DNA from: Agarophyton chilense
Taxonomy: Eukaryota > Rhodophyta > Florideophyceae > Gracilariales > Gracilariaceae
Reading direction: 5' to 3'
Assembly (NCBI GenBank): GCA_030374765.1
Contig: JARGXX010000100.1
Location: 1,550,001-1,614,000 of the forward strand
Length of the DNA: 64,000 nt
A program made the translations under genes and the position numbers. The notes beneath the pieces are model-generated. The model worked only from the letters and a program-made list of their open reading frames with translations, had not been told where the DNA came from and ran no database searches. Below, in pieces: positions 41,095 through 54,115 of this stretch. The stretch's first letter is position 1, and each line of letters opens with the position of its first letter.

Positions 41095-42778
41095 ATGGAT
41101 CCGAACCCCCGGGTCCAACCCGTTTCAGCCCTCCTCTAAGGATGTGCCTTCTGGGGCTCCGTCCCACACTGCTGGTTCTTTGTCGCAGCCTACTGCTCAA
41201 CTCGGTCCATACCGTTCGTTCCCCACACCGTACACCGGATTCCGGTCGGTACCGTTACCTCAGCCAACCGTGGCTCCGATGCCGAACGCGGCTTACGTCG
41301 CCTCTGCGGGTGTGATTCGAGCTCCTTCTCGTCCTGCTCAGCGGAGCTACCCGCACCCTGCGGATTTCCATGGACGAGATGCTCTCGACAACGTTGAACT
41401 TTTCGCGCAAGCGCCCTGGTTTGATCCAGTTGCTATCCACGATGACGCGTTGATACAACAGTATGTACACGGTGGGTACTTCCCTGACGGTATTCCGGAA
41501 CACGCGATTTATAGCGACGACTAGTCGAGCCATATTGCAATGTCAGACAACGCGATTGCGCGATATTCAACGGAAACTTTATCCGAAGCCCGTACGCGAT
41601 TCACCAAGCTGATTTACCAGCGTCTTCACCGATTCATCAGTACGGTTCTCCTCCCGCAGGACTGGGAACTAGATACCTGGAAAGCCCGTACCGACGGTAA
41701 AGGTTACTCGTATATCGAGACACTCGTTGAAGTCGATCTTAGCGGTTGGCGCGGTGTGCGCGGTGTGTATGATGCAGCTCTCTGCTTTCAGCAACCTCTT
41801 CTCCGTGCGAAGTTCCGCTTCCTTCGAAAGTAGGACATTCCCTATTGGGATTATTCCCGTTGGGAACGTCGTACTCGATCACGTTCAGGCTATTTGGTGC
41901 CGTATCAAATGATCGAGATTGACCGCATCCGGCGGAACGCGCGCTTCGGGCGCTACATCGGTATTCCGGAGCATTGCGCGGCGATCGAGAGTCCTCGTGG
42001 TTGCCCTGTGGAGCTCCCACCGGCCATCTCCTACATCGGGTCCGCGTTGGTGAACGACCCGTTCTCGGGATATTGGACGGTAGTTTATACCGAGTTTATC
42101 GCCAAGATGGCCGTCTTTCTGCTGGGGGATGTTTATGATATCTTTAGAGTTTGGTACATGTCGCCCACAGCGCGAAATTATGCGAGAGAACTCGATCTTT
42201 CCCTTGTCCTGGGATCCGGCGCGAACCATGCCAACTTCCTCCATCTTGGGGATTTGATCGACACTGTCGATTGGTCTGGAGTGCCAGCTGATCAATCCGC
42301 TTGAGGACCTCGTCCAAGACACTACGACCATTTTCCTAGACGAACAGCAAGTGCTGGAGATTTCGATTGGTACGACCCCTGGACGCGCCAGTTGATCACC
42401 CCCGAGCAGGCTCGCTTTCTTCGGGAGAACCCGCGTGACATGCCACCGAACCAGATTACTGGATACGTGTACGATGGTACTCCATCCGAGAACGGAGAGG
42501 AACCGTATGAGGAAGCGCCGGAAGCTGAGTCTGAACTCGGTTACGAGGACGAGCCAGAGCTGGCAGGCGTAGCGACTTCCGTCGATCAATCCACAGCGGC
42601 GGGAGTTGCTCAAAAGTACTGTCATGGGTTTACCCAACAACCGAGTACAGTGCCGGTCGAAGATCCAGGCTTGGATCCGCTGAGGCAGTTCCTCTTAGAC
42701 GCGGGCTTTACCGTAGACCAAGTTGAGGGTAATCGCGCACAGCTTCTTGTGAACCTGTGTGCTCGCACGTCTCTTTGA
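41095..42778 (+). pseudogene. GyA2 antisense ORF (broken)
   Basis: Copy of the 560-aa GyA protein, closely similar along its whole length. Its ATG lies 168 nt from the LTR edge, as in GyA. Breaks: one extra base at codons 4-5 (AACCCCCGGG against AACGCCGGG), TAG at about 41522 (Trp), TAG at about 41831 (Arg) and TGA at about 42302 (Arg). Outside these the frame stays open and the protein blocks, including GYLVPYQ, VELPP, NDPFSGYWTVV and NPRDMPPNQ, are retained. Confidence 0.88.
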
Positions 42779-42879
42779 TAATCCTATAAAAGACTCCTAG
42801 TCAACACCCTTGCGGTGGTATCTTGATACCAATAAACTCCGGTGACTTCGTGTCTTTACGTTTCCTTCTTATCTTCTAG

Positions 42880-43030
42880 TCTTCATTTCTTCTCGCTTCT
42901 CGAGTTCTTAACTGCTTCTTCTCGCTTCTCGAGTTCTTCAATCCTTCTTCTTGCTTCTCGAGTTCTTCAATCCTTCATCTTGCTTCTCGAGTTCTTCAAT
43001 CCTTCTTCTCGCTTCTCGAGTTCTTACTAC
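42880..43030 (+). repeat. Minisatellite in GyA2
   Basis: About five imperfect units of 26 nt (TTCTCGCTTCTCGAGTTC plus CTTCAATCC), against about three in GyA. Same location between pol and antisense-ORF 3' ends. Confidence 0.8.
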
Positions 43031-43045
43031 CTTTGTAGCCCATAC

Positions 43046-46000
43046 TTAGAAATGGGATGTGCCCATGAGCCCGACTATCGAGGAGTCGATCTCCCTGGGG
43101 AGTGGTAATCGCATGCGTCGATGATATCGCACGAGCTGCGAACGGGGGATATGATCTATAGGTTCCCACGTATCCGCTTCCGGAGAAAAACCGTACCAAC
43201 GAATTCGATACAGTAATTCTCTAGTATCTTTACGCTCTCCATGTTCACATGCGATCCATAACATATTCCAGGGCGTTTCCCAATGCTTTCGCTGTTGTCG
43301 CGAGACTTCTGTTAACAGGTTTGAAATGCCTTAGGGCTGACCCAAGCGTCTCTGTGTCAGCAGTCTCAGCGTCGCTAAGCGTTCGCTCGTCGACTAACTG
43401 TCGTTCTGCCCGCAGGGGCAGTGTACTCATTCCTTGAGAACTTTTCTCAGATAAAGAGCTATCCTGTTTTCCAGGTTCCATAGAAGCGTACTTCTTGCTA
43501 CTTCTCAATTCCATTCGTGGATGAACTTCTTTCAGCTTATCCGATTCTGACCGCTGTTCGGTGGACGATGGTGCTTTCACCACGACAGGAGGCAATACCT
43601 CTTCTTCTTTCTGCCCACGAGGGATGGGGGCCGATATCGGCGGAACAGCGAGTGGCGCTTCCCCTGACGGTTCAGCCTGAAGCGGCAAAGGCACGTGTTC
43701 GCGTGACCTCGTCTCCAAGTCCTTGGGGCCAAATTCCAAAACATCTTTCCTGCTTTCAGGTGCCATTTCTGTACTTACGGGTGTGCGCGTGCCCCGGGGC
43801 ATATCCCGATACTTCGGAAGCTGTACGTGATTGGCTTACGCAACCGCCCGCGGTGGGAGATCAGGAGCTTTCTCCTCCACTCGAGCCATTGGTGGCGGTT
43901 CAATCTCCCCAGAGTCACTTGGGCTTTTGCCTTGAAGATCCGTCGCACTTGCCTCCTTAGTTCTACCAGATACCTGGACTTCCACTTACGGGTCAGGCAC
44001 GACTTCAACGCAATCGCGCGATACACGTTCAACGTCCTCACCTGTCTTGATGACCACTGTGTCTTCATCAAGGTCCAACACTTTGAAGGGTCCAGCGGCT
44101 ATCGGCAACAACTTATGACGAGATTCTTCCTGTTTGTCCGGTCTTTCCACTCGCACGAAGACGTCACCTCCTACTCGGATTGCCGGATTTCCTCTTCGCC
44201 TTCTGGCGTCATAGTTTCGCTTATATCGAGCTTGCATCTTTGATAACTCCTTAGCGACTACTTCCGCTCTGGTCTTCAGGTCATTCCTCCATTTCAGATG
44301 GTACTTAGCCGTGGTCGGCGCGTCCAAATCTGTCTCGTCGTCGAGCGCAACCGGTAAAGCCGAAGGGTTACGTGAGAGCACGAGGTCGAACGGTGCCGTC
44401 TTTGTAGAGGTATGCACTTGCGTATTGTACGCGTAGCACAGAGTATCTGTAAAAATGTCCCATTCTTTCGGGTGGTCCGCGATGTAGTGTCGTAGTGCTG
44501 CTATCAGCGTGCGGTTGAAACGCTCCACCTGACCGTTGCATTGCGAATGATAGGTCGTGGTAAACAAGTTTCGAATGCCCATAATGCGGCAAACATTCTG
44601 AAAGAACTTCGCAACGAATTGCTTCCAATTATCTGACAACAGAACTTCTGGTGGTCCGTATATAAATACCCAGTGTTTGATAAACGCCTGTGCGATTACG
44701 GCTGGGGTTATCCGCTTCAGCGGCACAGTCCCCACTAGCTTCGAAAAGCGGTCGGTGATTACCAATAGGTAGCGATAACCTCGCCTTGAGCGAATCAATT
44801 CGCCTAGGATGTCGATACTGACGTATTGTAAAGGCGCTTTTGCCTGGAATAACGTCACCGGTTTCCGCTTCCTGTAAAGCTTCACGCGATTCTTCGCACA
44901 TATTGTACACAACCTCACTGTAGCATGGCAGTCCATTGCCAAAATAGGCCAGTAAAAATCTCTTCTTAGAGTCATGGACAACTTCGTTCCTCCTGGATGA
45001 CCAGACAGCCTGCTGTAGTGTGCCAGATGGAGTACTCGACTCTTCAAGACGTGTGGAATCACCATTTAATCATGCTTTTCTACATGTCTTAACAGTATTC
45101 CTCGTGAATCTTGTGAAAATGGGAGCTCCTCCCCCCCGTTAAGACGAGAGTGTATCGACGCACAAAACGTATCGGCGTGTTGCTCATTGAGGAGCTCAGT
45201 GCACGAGATTCGCTCGAGATGAACCGAAGGGTCAGTGTCTGCTAATGCAAGGAACGGGTCTGCATCCGAATAATCATCAATGGTCTCTTGTTCCTCTTCT
45301 TCAAAACATGGTGAATGGGTCTCCATGTAGAAGCCAGGTATCTCTTCATCGATTTCGCCTTGGGTTTCGGCCAGTGTTTTGAGTCGCGATAGCGCATCAG
45401 ATTGGACATTAGCCAATCCCTTCTTATACTTCACTTCGAAATCGAATTCAGAAAGGCGTAAGCGCCATCGTGTGAGACGACCAGACGGGTCTGTAATGGA
45501 CAGTTACCATCGTAGAGACGAATGATCCGTGTTGACGGTAAAACGTTCTCCTTGGAGATACGGTCGCAATGTGGTTAGAGCCCAAACGACTGCAAGGCAT
45601 TCCTTTTCTGAAACTGAATTCTTCGTCTCAGCTGCGTTCAGCGATCTTGACCAGTAACCAATGGGTTTGCGTTCACCATCAGGGTGTGTTTGAAAAAGGG
45701 CACACCCTACTTGGTACTCGCTAGAGTCACTATCCACTGAGTATGGCAGGTTGGGGATGGGAAGCGCCAAGACTAGGGCTGTAATAATCTTTGTCTTCAG
45801 CGTGTCGAACGCTTCCAGTTCAGCTTGTCTGAATTGTTCCAGCTGTACTGGTTGTCCTTTACGCAGCTTTGCGTTGAGCGGTGCCGCTATATGCGAGTAT
45901 CGCGGCACGAATCGTGGGTAGACGTTGCACAAGCCGAGGAAAGAACGCAACTGCTTCTATGTCGACGGAGGTTGTACTTCGCGGAGAGCCGCTGCTTGTG

Positions 46001-47638
46001 CCTCTTGAATGGCAAGCTCTCCCGGCTTGATCACATGTTTTAAGTATCGGACGGTGCCAGCGAACCATTCGCATTTCTTGAACTTCAATGTGATACCTGC
46101 GCTCTGTAGTGCTTTGAAGATCTCCTCGATATGCCGTAAATGGCTTTCCACATCCTGGGAAAAGATGATCATATCGTCCAAATAGACTAAACAAGTCTTC
46201 CACTTGTATCTTGAGAGCAAGATTTCCAGAGTACGCTGGAAAATAGCCGGTGCATTCGTTAAGCATAAGGGCATCCTTTTGAAACGGTAGAGACAGGCGT
46301 GACACGCAAATGCGGTTTTATCTGGGTCTACATCCGCTACAGGCACCTGCCAATAGCCGGAGTGGGCGTCCAACGTGGTGAACACGTTCGCTTCTCCTAA
46401 GCTGTCAAAACATTCGTCCATTCGAGGCAACGGGTATGTGTCTCGAACTGTAACTGCGTTCAGTTTTCGATAGTCGAAACAGAATCGTAAAGAACCATCA
46501 GGTTTCGAAACCAGCACCACTGGTGAGGCCCAAGCAGATTGAGCTGCTTCGATTACTCCTTCTTCCAGCATTTTGCTGACATTCTCCTCCTCGATTTGGC
46601 GAGTTTGCGGTCCCGCTCTGTAGGGTGGTTGGGAGATGGGTCGTGACCCTGAGACCAAATCAATGTGGTGTTCCGTAGCGGAGATCTCTCCTAGTTTTCC
46701 ACTCCACATGGGTGTATACTTCTTCAGCATAGACCTGATCTTCGTTCTGTAGTGTTCCGACGCATGTGCTAAGTCTAGCTCATCGACCAGGCTCTCTGGA
46801 TCCTTTGCCGTTTGCAATTGATCTCCAGACGGAGTTTGCAGTTCTTCGTCTGTGTCACCGACATGGGTTAACCCAATACTTCTGCAGTACAAATATGAGT
46901 AGGAACCACCACTGTGGGATGAGGCAAAGCTGTTGCAACAACCTGATTCTTCGGTATCTGATAATCGTTATCGGTGAAGTTACTCACTAGTATCCAAAAG
47001 GAGCTACCAGGATCAACCTGAACGATGCCGTTAGCGACTAGCAATCCACGGGATTCGTAAATCCGAGTATTCGGTTGAATTACCACGAGTCTGTGTCGTT
47101 CTGTTTTTACTTGAACCCAAGTTTGGGTTTGCGCCTTCAGCATGGCACTCTTCGCTACTAGGATCCTCGGCGAGACACGTCCTCGGGATTTCCCGTATTC
47201 CATAGATGGGGGAAGTGGAGGTGCTTCAGAGCAACGACGCATTGGCATGCGAAGAATTGGTACCATTGATCCATCATCTAGTTCCACTAGTTTTCTTCGC
47301 GGGCGAATGGCTTCGACAAACTTGTCGCAATAATCACATCCCAGTACCACTGGTGCAGCTAACGTCTTACAGACGATGAAGTCGACTAAGACTACAAAGC
47401 GTCCCACACGCACCACGAGTCGAACTGTTCCCAGTGTCTTCAAAGCATTTTTGTTGGCATCCCGGATGTCCGGTAAAGGACCGTATCGAATACGTTCTAA
47501 GTCAGCAGGAGCGAGCTCCGATTCCCGTATAAAGTTCGGACCAGCACCTGTGTCCAGGATAGTCAATCGACGAGATAACAGATTCCTGTCACAGCCGATG
47601 TCGGCATAGACCTTATAGTTTCTTTTAGACACTACCAT
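43046..47638 (-). pseudogene. GyA2 pol: protease to chromodomain (broken)
   Basis: Protease with LDTGAG (ORF 46868-47638), RT (46892-45957; SRYKWKTCLVYLDD kept), RNase H (45950-45504 and on to about 45066), integrase (45065-43986; HPGGTK, SIDILGE, SDNWKQF, GQVERFNRT), linker (43802-43245) and chromodomain (about 43245-43046; RWYGFSPEADTW). Breaks include a frame change between protease and RT near 46870, TAG at the RT/RNase H boundary (about 45954-45956, shared with GyA), a Leu-to-TAA change near 45503, TAA near 45066, TAA near 43985, and a frame change at the start of the chromodomain. Confidence 0.88.
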
Positions 47639-47862
47639 GAGGTAACTTTACCGTTTTGACGAACAAGTATAACGTCTCCAAGGACGATGTAACTCACAGT
47701 CAAACTGTACTCGATTTCTGGCCGGCGGATTGATTCCGTACGGCGGAAATTTGGGAGGCCTCAAGAGAATCTTGGGCTTCCAAGCGCGGGAGCAGGGAGG
47801 CGAGCTCTCCCTGGTCAGCACTACGGGATCGACTAGTGCCGACCCACTAGGGGCTCCCTCAC

Positions 47863-50016
47863 TTAGTTTTCCGGTTGCACCGGCTGCGTCGCCTCAAAGG
47901 CGTTTCTTCCTACCGGGGTTCTGGGTTGTAACACTTCAGCATTCTGAGCAACCAGCTTGTCCGTCTGGCGCATTGGTGTCTGAGAAAACCAACTTTTGGC
48001 TTTCCAATACATGCCTGCCTGTACGCGGCTCCTTTCCTCTTCTGAGAGTGTTTCATAATTCGTCATGATACGACTCAGATCCTTTGCAGGAAGCGTGCAT
48101 TCTGCACTCAAATGGTGTTTTCCATAACATGAATAACAAATCAAACCGTCACGACGGTTGGTCAACATAGGTTGTGAACGGTATGCCGTGCGAGTATCCA
48201 CCCATCTGGGTTTCCCGTTCTTAAAACCTCCTTGTGGTGGCACCGTGTAGGGACGGTACATAGGGCGACGGCCCTCCATAGCCATTAGGGCTTCCTCGTC
48301 CTGAGACTCCGAGTGTGGGAGATCCACTGTAGGTACGGAAGAGTCCGTATATTCCATTAAATGGACCGCCTCCTCATGCGAGTCACTCCCTTTGGGTGCC
48401 AACGACGAATCTCGCGAGTCAACTCGAGATTCCAGATGTAGCAGTTTGCTGCGCTGATTAACTCTGGCGGAGATCTTCTCCTTACCCATTGAGGTTCCAA
48501 AAGCCACTGAACGACGGGGGCTACCGCGCGCTCTGGCCGCGTCTCCTTCAGCTTTCGCAAACTGAACTAACTCCAAAAAGGAAACTCTTCCATGCTTCTC
48601 TCGATATCGAGCTACCAACGACTTGATGCTCGGGTCCAGCCCGTCAATGTACAAGGTAATCTTGTCCTCAGTCGAGTGGACTTTTTCACAGCGGACGGCA
48701 GCTTTGGTAAGCCTTGAGCTGTACTCCGCTTCGTCCTCCTCAGGCTTTTGGGTCACATCCCTTAGGTCCAGGATCGCCTGACGTATCGCGTTTGAAGTCG
48801 CGTAACTGCGCAGCAACTACTGTACCGCCTCTGGCCATGAGGTAACGCCGCCTTCATCGGTTGTCAATGATCCGCAAACGGAACAATATTTCTCTAAAGC
48901 AAAACCCTTCAGGAAGTGTGGTAAAGACACAAATGCCTGTGGTTCACTCATCTCTAGAGTGTCTGCTTCGGCAACAAAACGAGTGAGAAACTCGATAACG
49001 AGAATGGGCGTTTTCCCATCAAATGTTAAATCATTAGGGCCGATCTTCAATCGTTTGATGTGATCCTTCACCTTCGCGTTTTCGCGTCCTGAGCGCTTCT
49101 TGCTCTTCACCTTCAGACGATAGTACCTGTAATTCAGGACCTTCCGATAAAGCGGATTCGTGCAGGGGAGCACCTTCAATCCTCTGTAAGGTGAGCCTTT
49201 TTTTCTCATTAACCACGAATACGTGTTCTTCTTCCGAGATCGGGACCTTCGATGAGCATCATCACTGTCGTCGTCTTCTGACATATCTGAATCATCAGAA
49301 TCATCAGTACTGGAACTGAAGCCCTCCGTACTTGACGATTCATCACTCGAATCACGTGCGGACTTCCGCTTCTTAGATCATGACTTCGACTTCTTCGAAC
49401 GAGCTTCCTCCAAAGGAGCACCTTCCTCTTCCAGCACGAATGGTTTAGCAGCAGTCTGCGCATGAACTGCCGCCTCCAGGCGTTCTGAACGAGGGTTAAC
49501 TCGAGTGAGGACTTCCTCTACATCCACGGTTAAGCCGGGTAGCGCATCGGGCGTATTCCCGTACCTCTCCAGTAAATGGTTCAAATCCTCACGTAGTGTT
49601 TTCAATGATGCATAGATCTGCTTCCCATCGTCTTGACGAACGAGTTCTTGATGCGCACTGCGTAATTGTTCGACATCAGCGATAAGAGCAGCGATCTGGT
49701 ATTCCAACGCAACCATGCGCACACGCGAGGCGCTTGACTCAGACTTGAAACTACGCACTTCCCTGCGCAAATCATCCTCTTTTTGAGGTCCGACGACCCC
49801 AGGGTCAACTACGGCTTCTGTGGTGGGCGCGACTGCCGCTGCCACAGGGGCCGGTACATCCGAGAGATCTCGTTTATCATTCACCGAGCGTGAGCGCGAC
49901 ATCGCTTGACGATACAGCCACTCTCCGGCTTCAACAGATGAGGCGAGCCTCGGTTTCGGGGGTGGTCCCGCAGGACCGTGGCGACCAGTACTTGACTGGC
50001 TTCGGGTCTTCGGCAT
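47863..50016 (-). pseudogene. GyA2 gag (two stops)
   Basis: Begins MPKTRSQSS at 50016, then a coiled-coil-like section, an acidic Ser/Asp hinge, the capsid-like core (DHIKRLKIG, FLTRFVAEAD, LRSYATSNAIRQAILDLRD) and the CCHC knuckle CYSCYGKHHLSAEC near 48140. TGA at about 49376 and TAG at about 48817 (in YLLRSY) interrupt an otherwise continuous frame. Clearly homologous to GyB and GyC gag. Confidence 0.85.
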
Positions 50017-50211
50017 CTTAGACCAAACCTGAGTCCAGGTGCGAACCAAATGGTGTCTTCGACTTCTCGACTACGTTTTCAACCACGATGAATTCCGCAA
50101 TTGCCGGAGGTGGTTCGATAAACAATAACTGTAGTGATTCCACTTCTTCCAAGTATCGATATCGATTCCACGTTCCAGGAACGAATTGTTCAGTGCAGCT
50201 GACCACAGTGC

Positions 50212-50229
50212 TTCTAAGTCAGGAGACCA
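50212..50229 (-). other. GyA2 tRNA primer binding site
   Basis: Plus strand TTCTAAGTCAGGAGACCA, one base different from GyB and GyC, beside the 5' LTR. Confidence 0.75.
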
Positions 50230-50231
50230 CT

Positions 50232-50897
50232 TGTAATATCCGCTCTAACGGAGAGAGCAGACACCTGCGACAGCGTTCGGACTGCCGATGGGTCGCTTGC
50301 AGCGAAAGAAAAGGGGTGGTAGAGCTACAACACCAGCCAGCTGGAAGTGGGGTGTAAGGCCACTACTCGCCAGCGAGGGTGAACAGGGCAACTGTAAAAC
50401 GTTGATGGGACGTAGGTACGAGACGGCTCGTGAAGTGGTTGGGGGCTGACTATCTACTATAGCTCGTCCGGATCTCTGGTTAAGGAATCCTAAGCGAGGA
50501 ACAGAATAATCATGATGCCCATGTTGTCTCCTTTACTTGGAGTCGGCGCTCACCTCTGGTACACTATATACTGTGTGCCAGGGTGAGTGCCCAAATAATA
50601 CGTAAATAATATCCAGTGGTCAGCCACTTAGCCAAACCACTGTATGGGTATGGTCCCTAATGGACATCTTGCTACAAAGGGTAGTAAAACCAGCCACGTG
50701 GATCGCCACTACATGCTCCGTTGCAAGCCACTCCACTCGTGATATCACGTGTCCCAACACTGTACCCTGCCTACTGGCATCCTACGCGGTGTGCCGTTTC
50801 ATATCAAAATGTTGATGATATCAATCACTTATGAGTTCCAACCTCGACTTTGCGAAAAACCAACCCATTGGATTCCCCGACATAGTAGAATACTACA
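50232..50897 (-). repeat. GyA2 5' LTR
   Basis: 666 bp, plus strand TGTAATATCC...GAATACTACA. Homologous to 40260-40926 and inverted to 8487-9153. Confidence 0.92.
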
Positions 50898-51199
50898 CAA
50901 AACAACACATTGACGGCGAACACGCCAAGATTTTGCAGTAAAACCCGAGAACAATGCCTTCAACGTAGCTAACTGGGTATTAATTTGAGCCGTTGCCCCT
51001 TAATGCTAACGCACTCGAAAACGAGCTACACGAGATCAATGACGATGATGGGCCCAAAGATGTCGGCCTCGAAATCACCGTTCCACCCCAAAATGATGGC
51101 ATTGAGTCCATAGCTCCTGCTGAAATGCAGACGGATGGCCATGAGCCAGTAGCGACAGTCGAGATGCAGAGTTATGCGTATGAATCCAAAAGCCCGTGA
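50898..51199 (+). pseudogene. GyD antisense ORF, C-terminal part
   Basis: Continuation of 38950-40259 after the GyA2 insertion: after the duplicated bases the codons give QHIDGEHAKILQ, a stop, then NPRTMPST, stop, LTGY, matching the RFLRENPRDMPPN and LTGYVY segment of GyA. An acidic tail follows and ends in YAYESKSP at 51199. Confidence 0.7.
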
Positions 51200-51479
51200 T
51201 GTCGACTCACTCTGCGGAAATGGACAATTGGTGGCGATTCCTCGAAAAAACTTGAATCCTCCCGATGCCAGTCGAGGTCATCGTCATCCGGTGCTGAGTG
51301 TATTGCACTCCACGATGCACTGTACGGTTCTCCATTTCTTTCTTCATCTTAATGATAGTTCATTTTACTTCTGCTCTCCTTAGGAGTTAAATTACAACAC
51401 ACCTTTTTGAGACCATTAAACGGATAAGAGCGATGTCAGTTTTACGGGGGATACCCTCTTAAGCACTTCTAGAGAAGGA

Positions 51480-54051
51480 CAGCACGGGAGATAGTGGTAT
51501 GTGATATATGGGGTCCCATGTATCATCCTCCGGTTGATACCCATACCGTCATACTCTAAAACATAAACGTTTGTCCATAGCATGCCATCTATGGCTTAAA
51601 TTAGTTCGATAACGTACTCCTCTTTTTCATAGAGTCACGTTGGGGACGAAAAAGCGCTACTGTGATCAGGTTATGCCGTACGTTCTTCGTGTACAGCTGA
51701 TTAAGCGTGATCAATTTTTGATTGCACCCTTAAGGCATCTGGTGTCAGGTTCTCGCGTTCACTGGGTTGGCTCAATTCGGGGTGTCTCAGAGCCAATCTT
51801 CTGGATTCCCGTGATCTTTCTGGTTTGGCCAGGGCCTCCAACTTATTATTCGGTATATTCAATTCTTTCGGCGATGACGCGATGTCTCTTCACGCTGTAC
51901 GCCTTGGGGCCATTTTTGATTCTATGTTAATAGTAGTGGTGGGCGTGGGGTATATCTCCTGTTGCGCGGCGTCTTCCGACAAATGGATAGGCGACAAAAC
52001 CCTGTAGTTAAACTGTGGCTTTTCCGCCTTAATTGCGTTTCCCTCAAAATCGAGATCTTTCTGCTCCTTGTAAGATACAATCTGTTCTCCAGTGACATCT
52101 GCGTCTTCCCATTCGAGTGGCGGAACATTCCTGCTCACTTTAATATGGTTACTATTGTGCGCTACTGTAGGCGGCGATACAGTTACGACATCAGGTTCTT
52201 CTGTCGACGGTTCCAAGATGTGAGGTGCCCAACCATCTTCAAATGACGCTTTCTTCTCATTCCTCTCTCCGACCTCATCAGTATTCTTCACGTAAACGTG
52301 ATCTGGTGAGGGAGCTGTAGCTCGCGGCGTGCTCACGGCGCGTCTCCCTTAATCCGCTCCATCAAACCTCCAAGGTCCAAAATTATACCCATTGAATCGC
52401 CATGTGGCTGCAGCCCGCTTACCGACGGCATGCACCAGGTCTCCGGATCGTGCCAGCCACGTGGCATGATGTTTGAGATACTTTTTTTGTTTCCCGGCCG
52501 ATCCTCAGGCGCCTGCATTGTAGGTCTCTGCAGTGGTATTTGCATCTCTCTATGCCTACGAGTCAGACTTCCTTGCTTCACATCGGCTTCAGGGCTCGCC
52601 ACGACGCTGGCTACACCTGAACTTGTAGCAATGACTACTCTATTGCCTGGAATGAGGTCAATTACCAGGTATTTTAGGATAAAACCCGTTTGCTCGTAGA
52701 TTTCGACAACTTCGTGCTGTCCAGTCGAGATCGGCGCTAACTTCTGACGGTGTTTCTGATTCTTTTCTTCAACGGTTCCCCTTTTATTTTATTTTCTATT
52801 CTCACAAAGATGTGTGCTCTAAATCGGATATCTGGGAGTGCCCGCCGTAGTGAGTCGTAGTAGTTGCGCTTGTGCCGTGATTTGGAGTTTCTCATCCTGT
52901 TCGCGGCGTTTGTAGTTCTTTTGCGCAGCTCGTCCCACCATCCTAGGTGAAACTAAGCCGGCATCGGCATGTTCTCATTTTCGGTTTATTTCTAGCAAGT
53001 TTTGATCGTTAAAGCCGGCGGGCAGCGCGATAGAACGAGCTGGAATGGCGCTAACTTTGCAGTCTAATTACCCTGCGTTTGATATGCGTAGCACAGAGTG
53101 TCTGTATATATATCCCAGTCTTTTGGGTCTCCAGCGATGTAATGCCTTATTGCGGCGAGTAGTGTACGCTTGTACTGTTCCAACTACCCTTTACACTGCG
53201 GATGATAAGTCGTGGTGAACAAGGTTCTACTTCCCAGTATGTTGCCTACATCTTGAAAGAAGCGTGCAACGAATTGTTAACCATTATCTGAGAGCGAAGT
53301 ATCCGAAAATCCGTAATAATATACCCAATGGTGGATAGATGCTCGTTTTATTACGCCAGCAGATATCTGTTTCAGCGTAACAGTCTTGCCCAGCTTATGT
53401 AAGCGATCAGTAGTTACCAAAAGGTATCTGTTTCCTCAGTTTGAGAGAATCAACTCTCCGAGCATATCGATAATGACGTACTGTAAAGACGCTTTCGCCG
53501 GGAATAAATTCAGTGGCTCCTTCTTTTTCCAAACCTTAAATAGATTTCTAGCGCATGTTGCACACAACTTAGATCTCGCATCAAAATCCGTTTGCCACAG
53601 TAGGCTAATAAAAAATCATTTTGAGGGCTAGTTACAACTTCGTATCTTTTGGATGACCAGACAACTAGGAGTTGTTAGCAAAACGCAGTACTCAGTTATT
53701 CGGAACGTGTTGTATCACGATTTTGTCATAGGCTTCGACAGTTCGAACGAGAAAATCTTAATCATAGAGACGAAAAGGTTGCTCATCCCCCCCAATAAAA
53801 CGAGAGTGGATAGCCGCACGGAAGACGTCCGTAACCTGTTCTCGCAAAAGCTCTTCGAGCGTTACTCGTTCCAGTTGATCATCGAGACATGTGTTCGTAA
53901 TATGGGTTACCAGTAAATCAAAAGCATTATTCTTCCTCCAGAGAGTTCTCCTCTTCTGATTCTCTCGTTATAGAAGTCCCTCACTTCAAAATATGGTATC
54001 TCATCATCGGTTTTCAATTGGGTTTCGTCTCACAAAGTGAGCGCAGGCTAT
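51480..54051 (-). pseudogene. GyD chromodomain, linker and integrase (decayed)
   Basis: Chromodomain remnant near 51490-51570 (YGYQPEDDTWDPIYHIPLS). A Pro/Glu-rich linker follows in two open pieces (51890-52336 and 52333-52602). The integrase C-terminus and core lie at about 52640-53920, closest to GyB by eye, with many stops. At 53980-54051 the sequence reaches the RNase H tail (CET and DDEIPYFE-like, matching [15 protein letters not shown] in GyA). It ends where a purine tract and the CoA2 LTR begin. Confidence 0.75.
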
Positions 54052-54115
54052 GAAAAGAAAAAGGAAAAGAAAGAAAAAGACGAGAAGGAAACGAAAGTAA
54101 AAGAAGATAAACAAA
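54052..54115 (+). repeat. Purine-only tract beside CoA2
   Basis: About 60 bases almost wholly A and G (GAAAA and AAGAAA blocks) between the end of GyD homology and the LTR. Not present in the GyA or GyB equivalents. Confidence 0.55.

Larger units (their letters stand above)
40260..50897 (-). mobile_element. GyA2: full-length but decayed copy of the GyA family
   Basis: 10,638 bp, minus strand, with 3' LTR 40260-40926, polypurine tract, antisense ORF (plus strand), minisatellite, pol, gag, primer site and 5' LTR 50232-50897. Target duplication CCAAA (40255-40259) against CAAAA (50898-50902), one substitution. Removing the element and one duplication rejoins the antisense ORF of GyD in frame. 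It is the inverted counterpart of GyA (2519-9153) and supplies the gag, protease and 5' LTR missing there. Confidence 0.92.
36714..54051 (-). mobile_element. GyD: Ty3/gypsy element split by GyA2 and cut by CoA2
   Basis: Consists of the LTR at 36714-37308, antisense ORF (about 38950-40259 continuing 50898-51199), chromodomain, linker and integrase (about 51480-54051). A Tc1 relic (about 37600-38752) sits between LTR and antisense ORF, GyA2 (40260-50897) is inserted within the antisense ORF, and CoA2 truncates the RNase H end at about 54052. It is the most decayed, so probably the oldest, gypsy element here. Confidence 0.75.
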
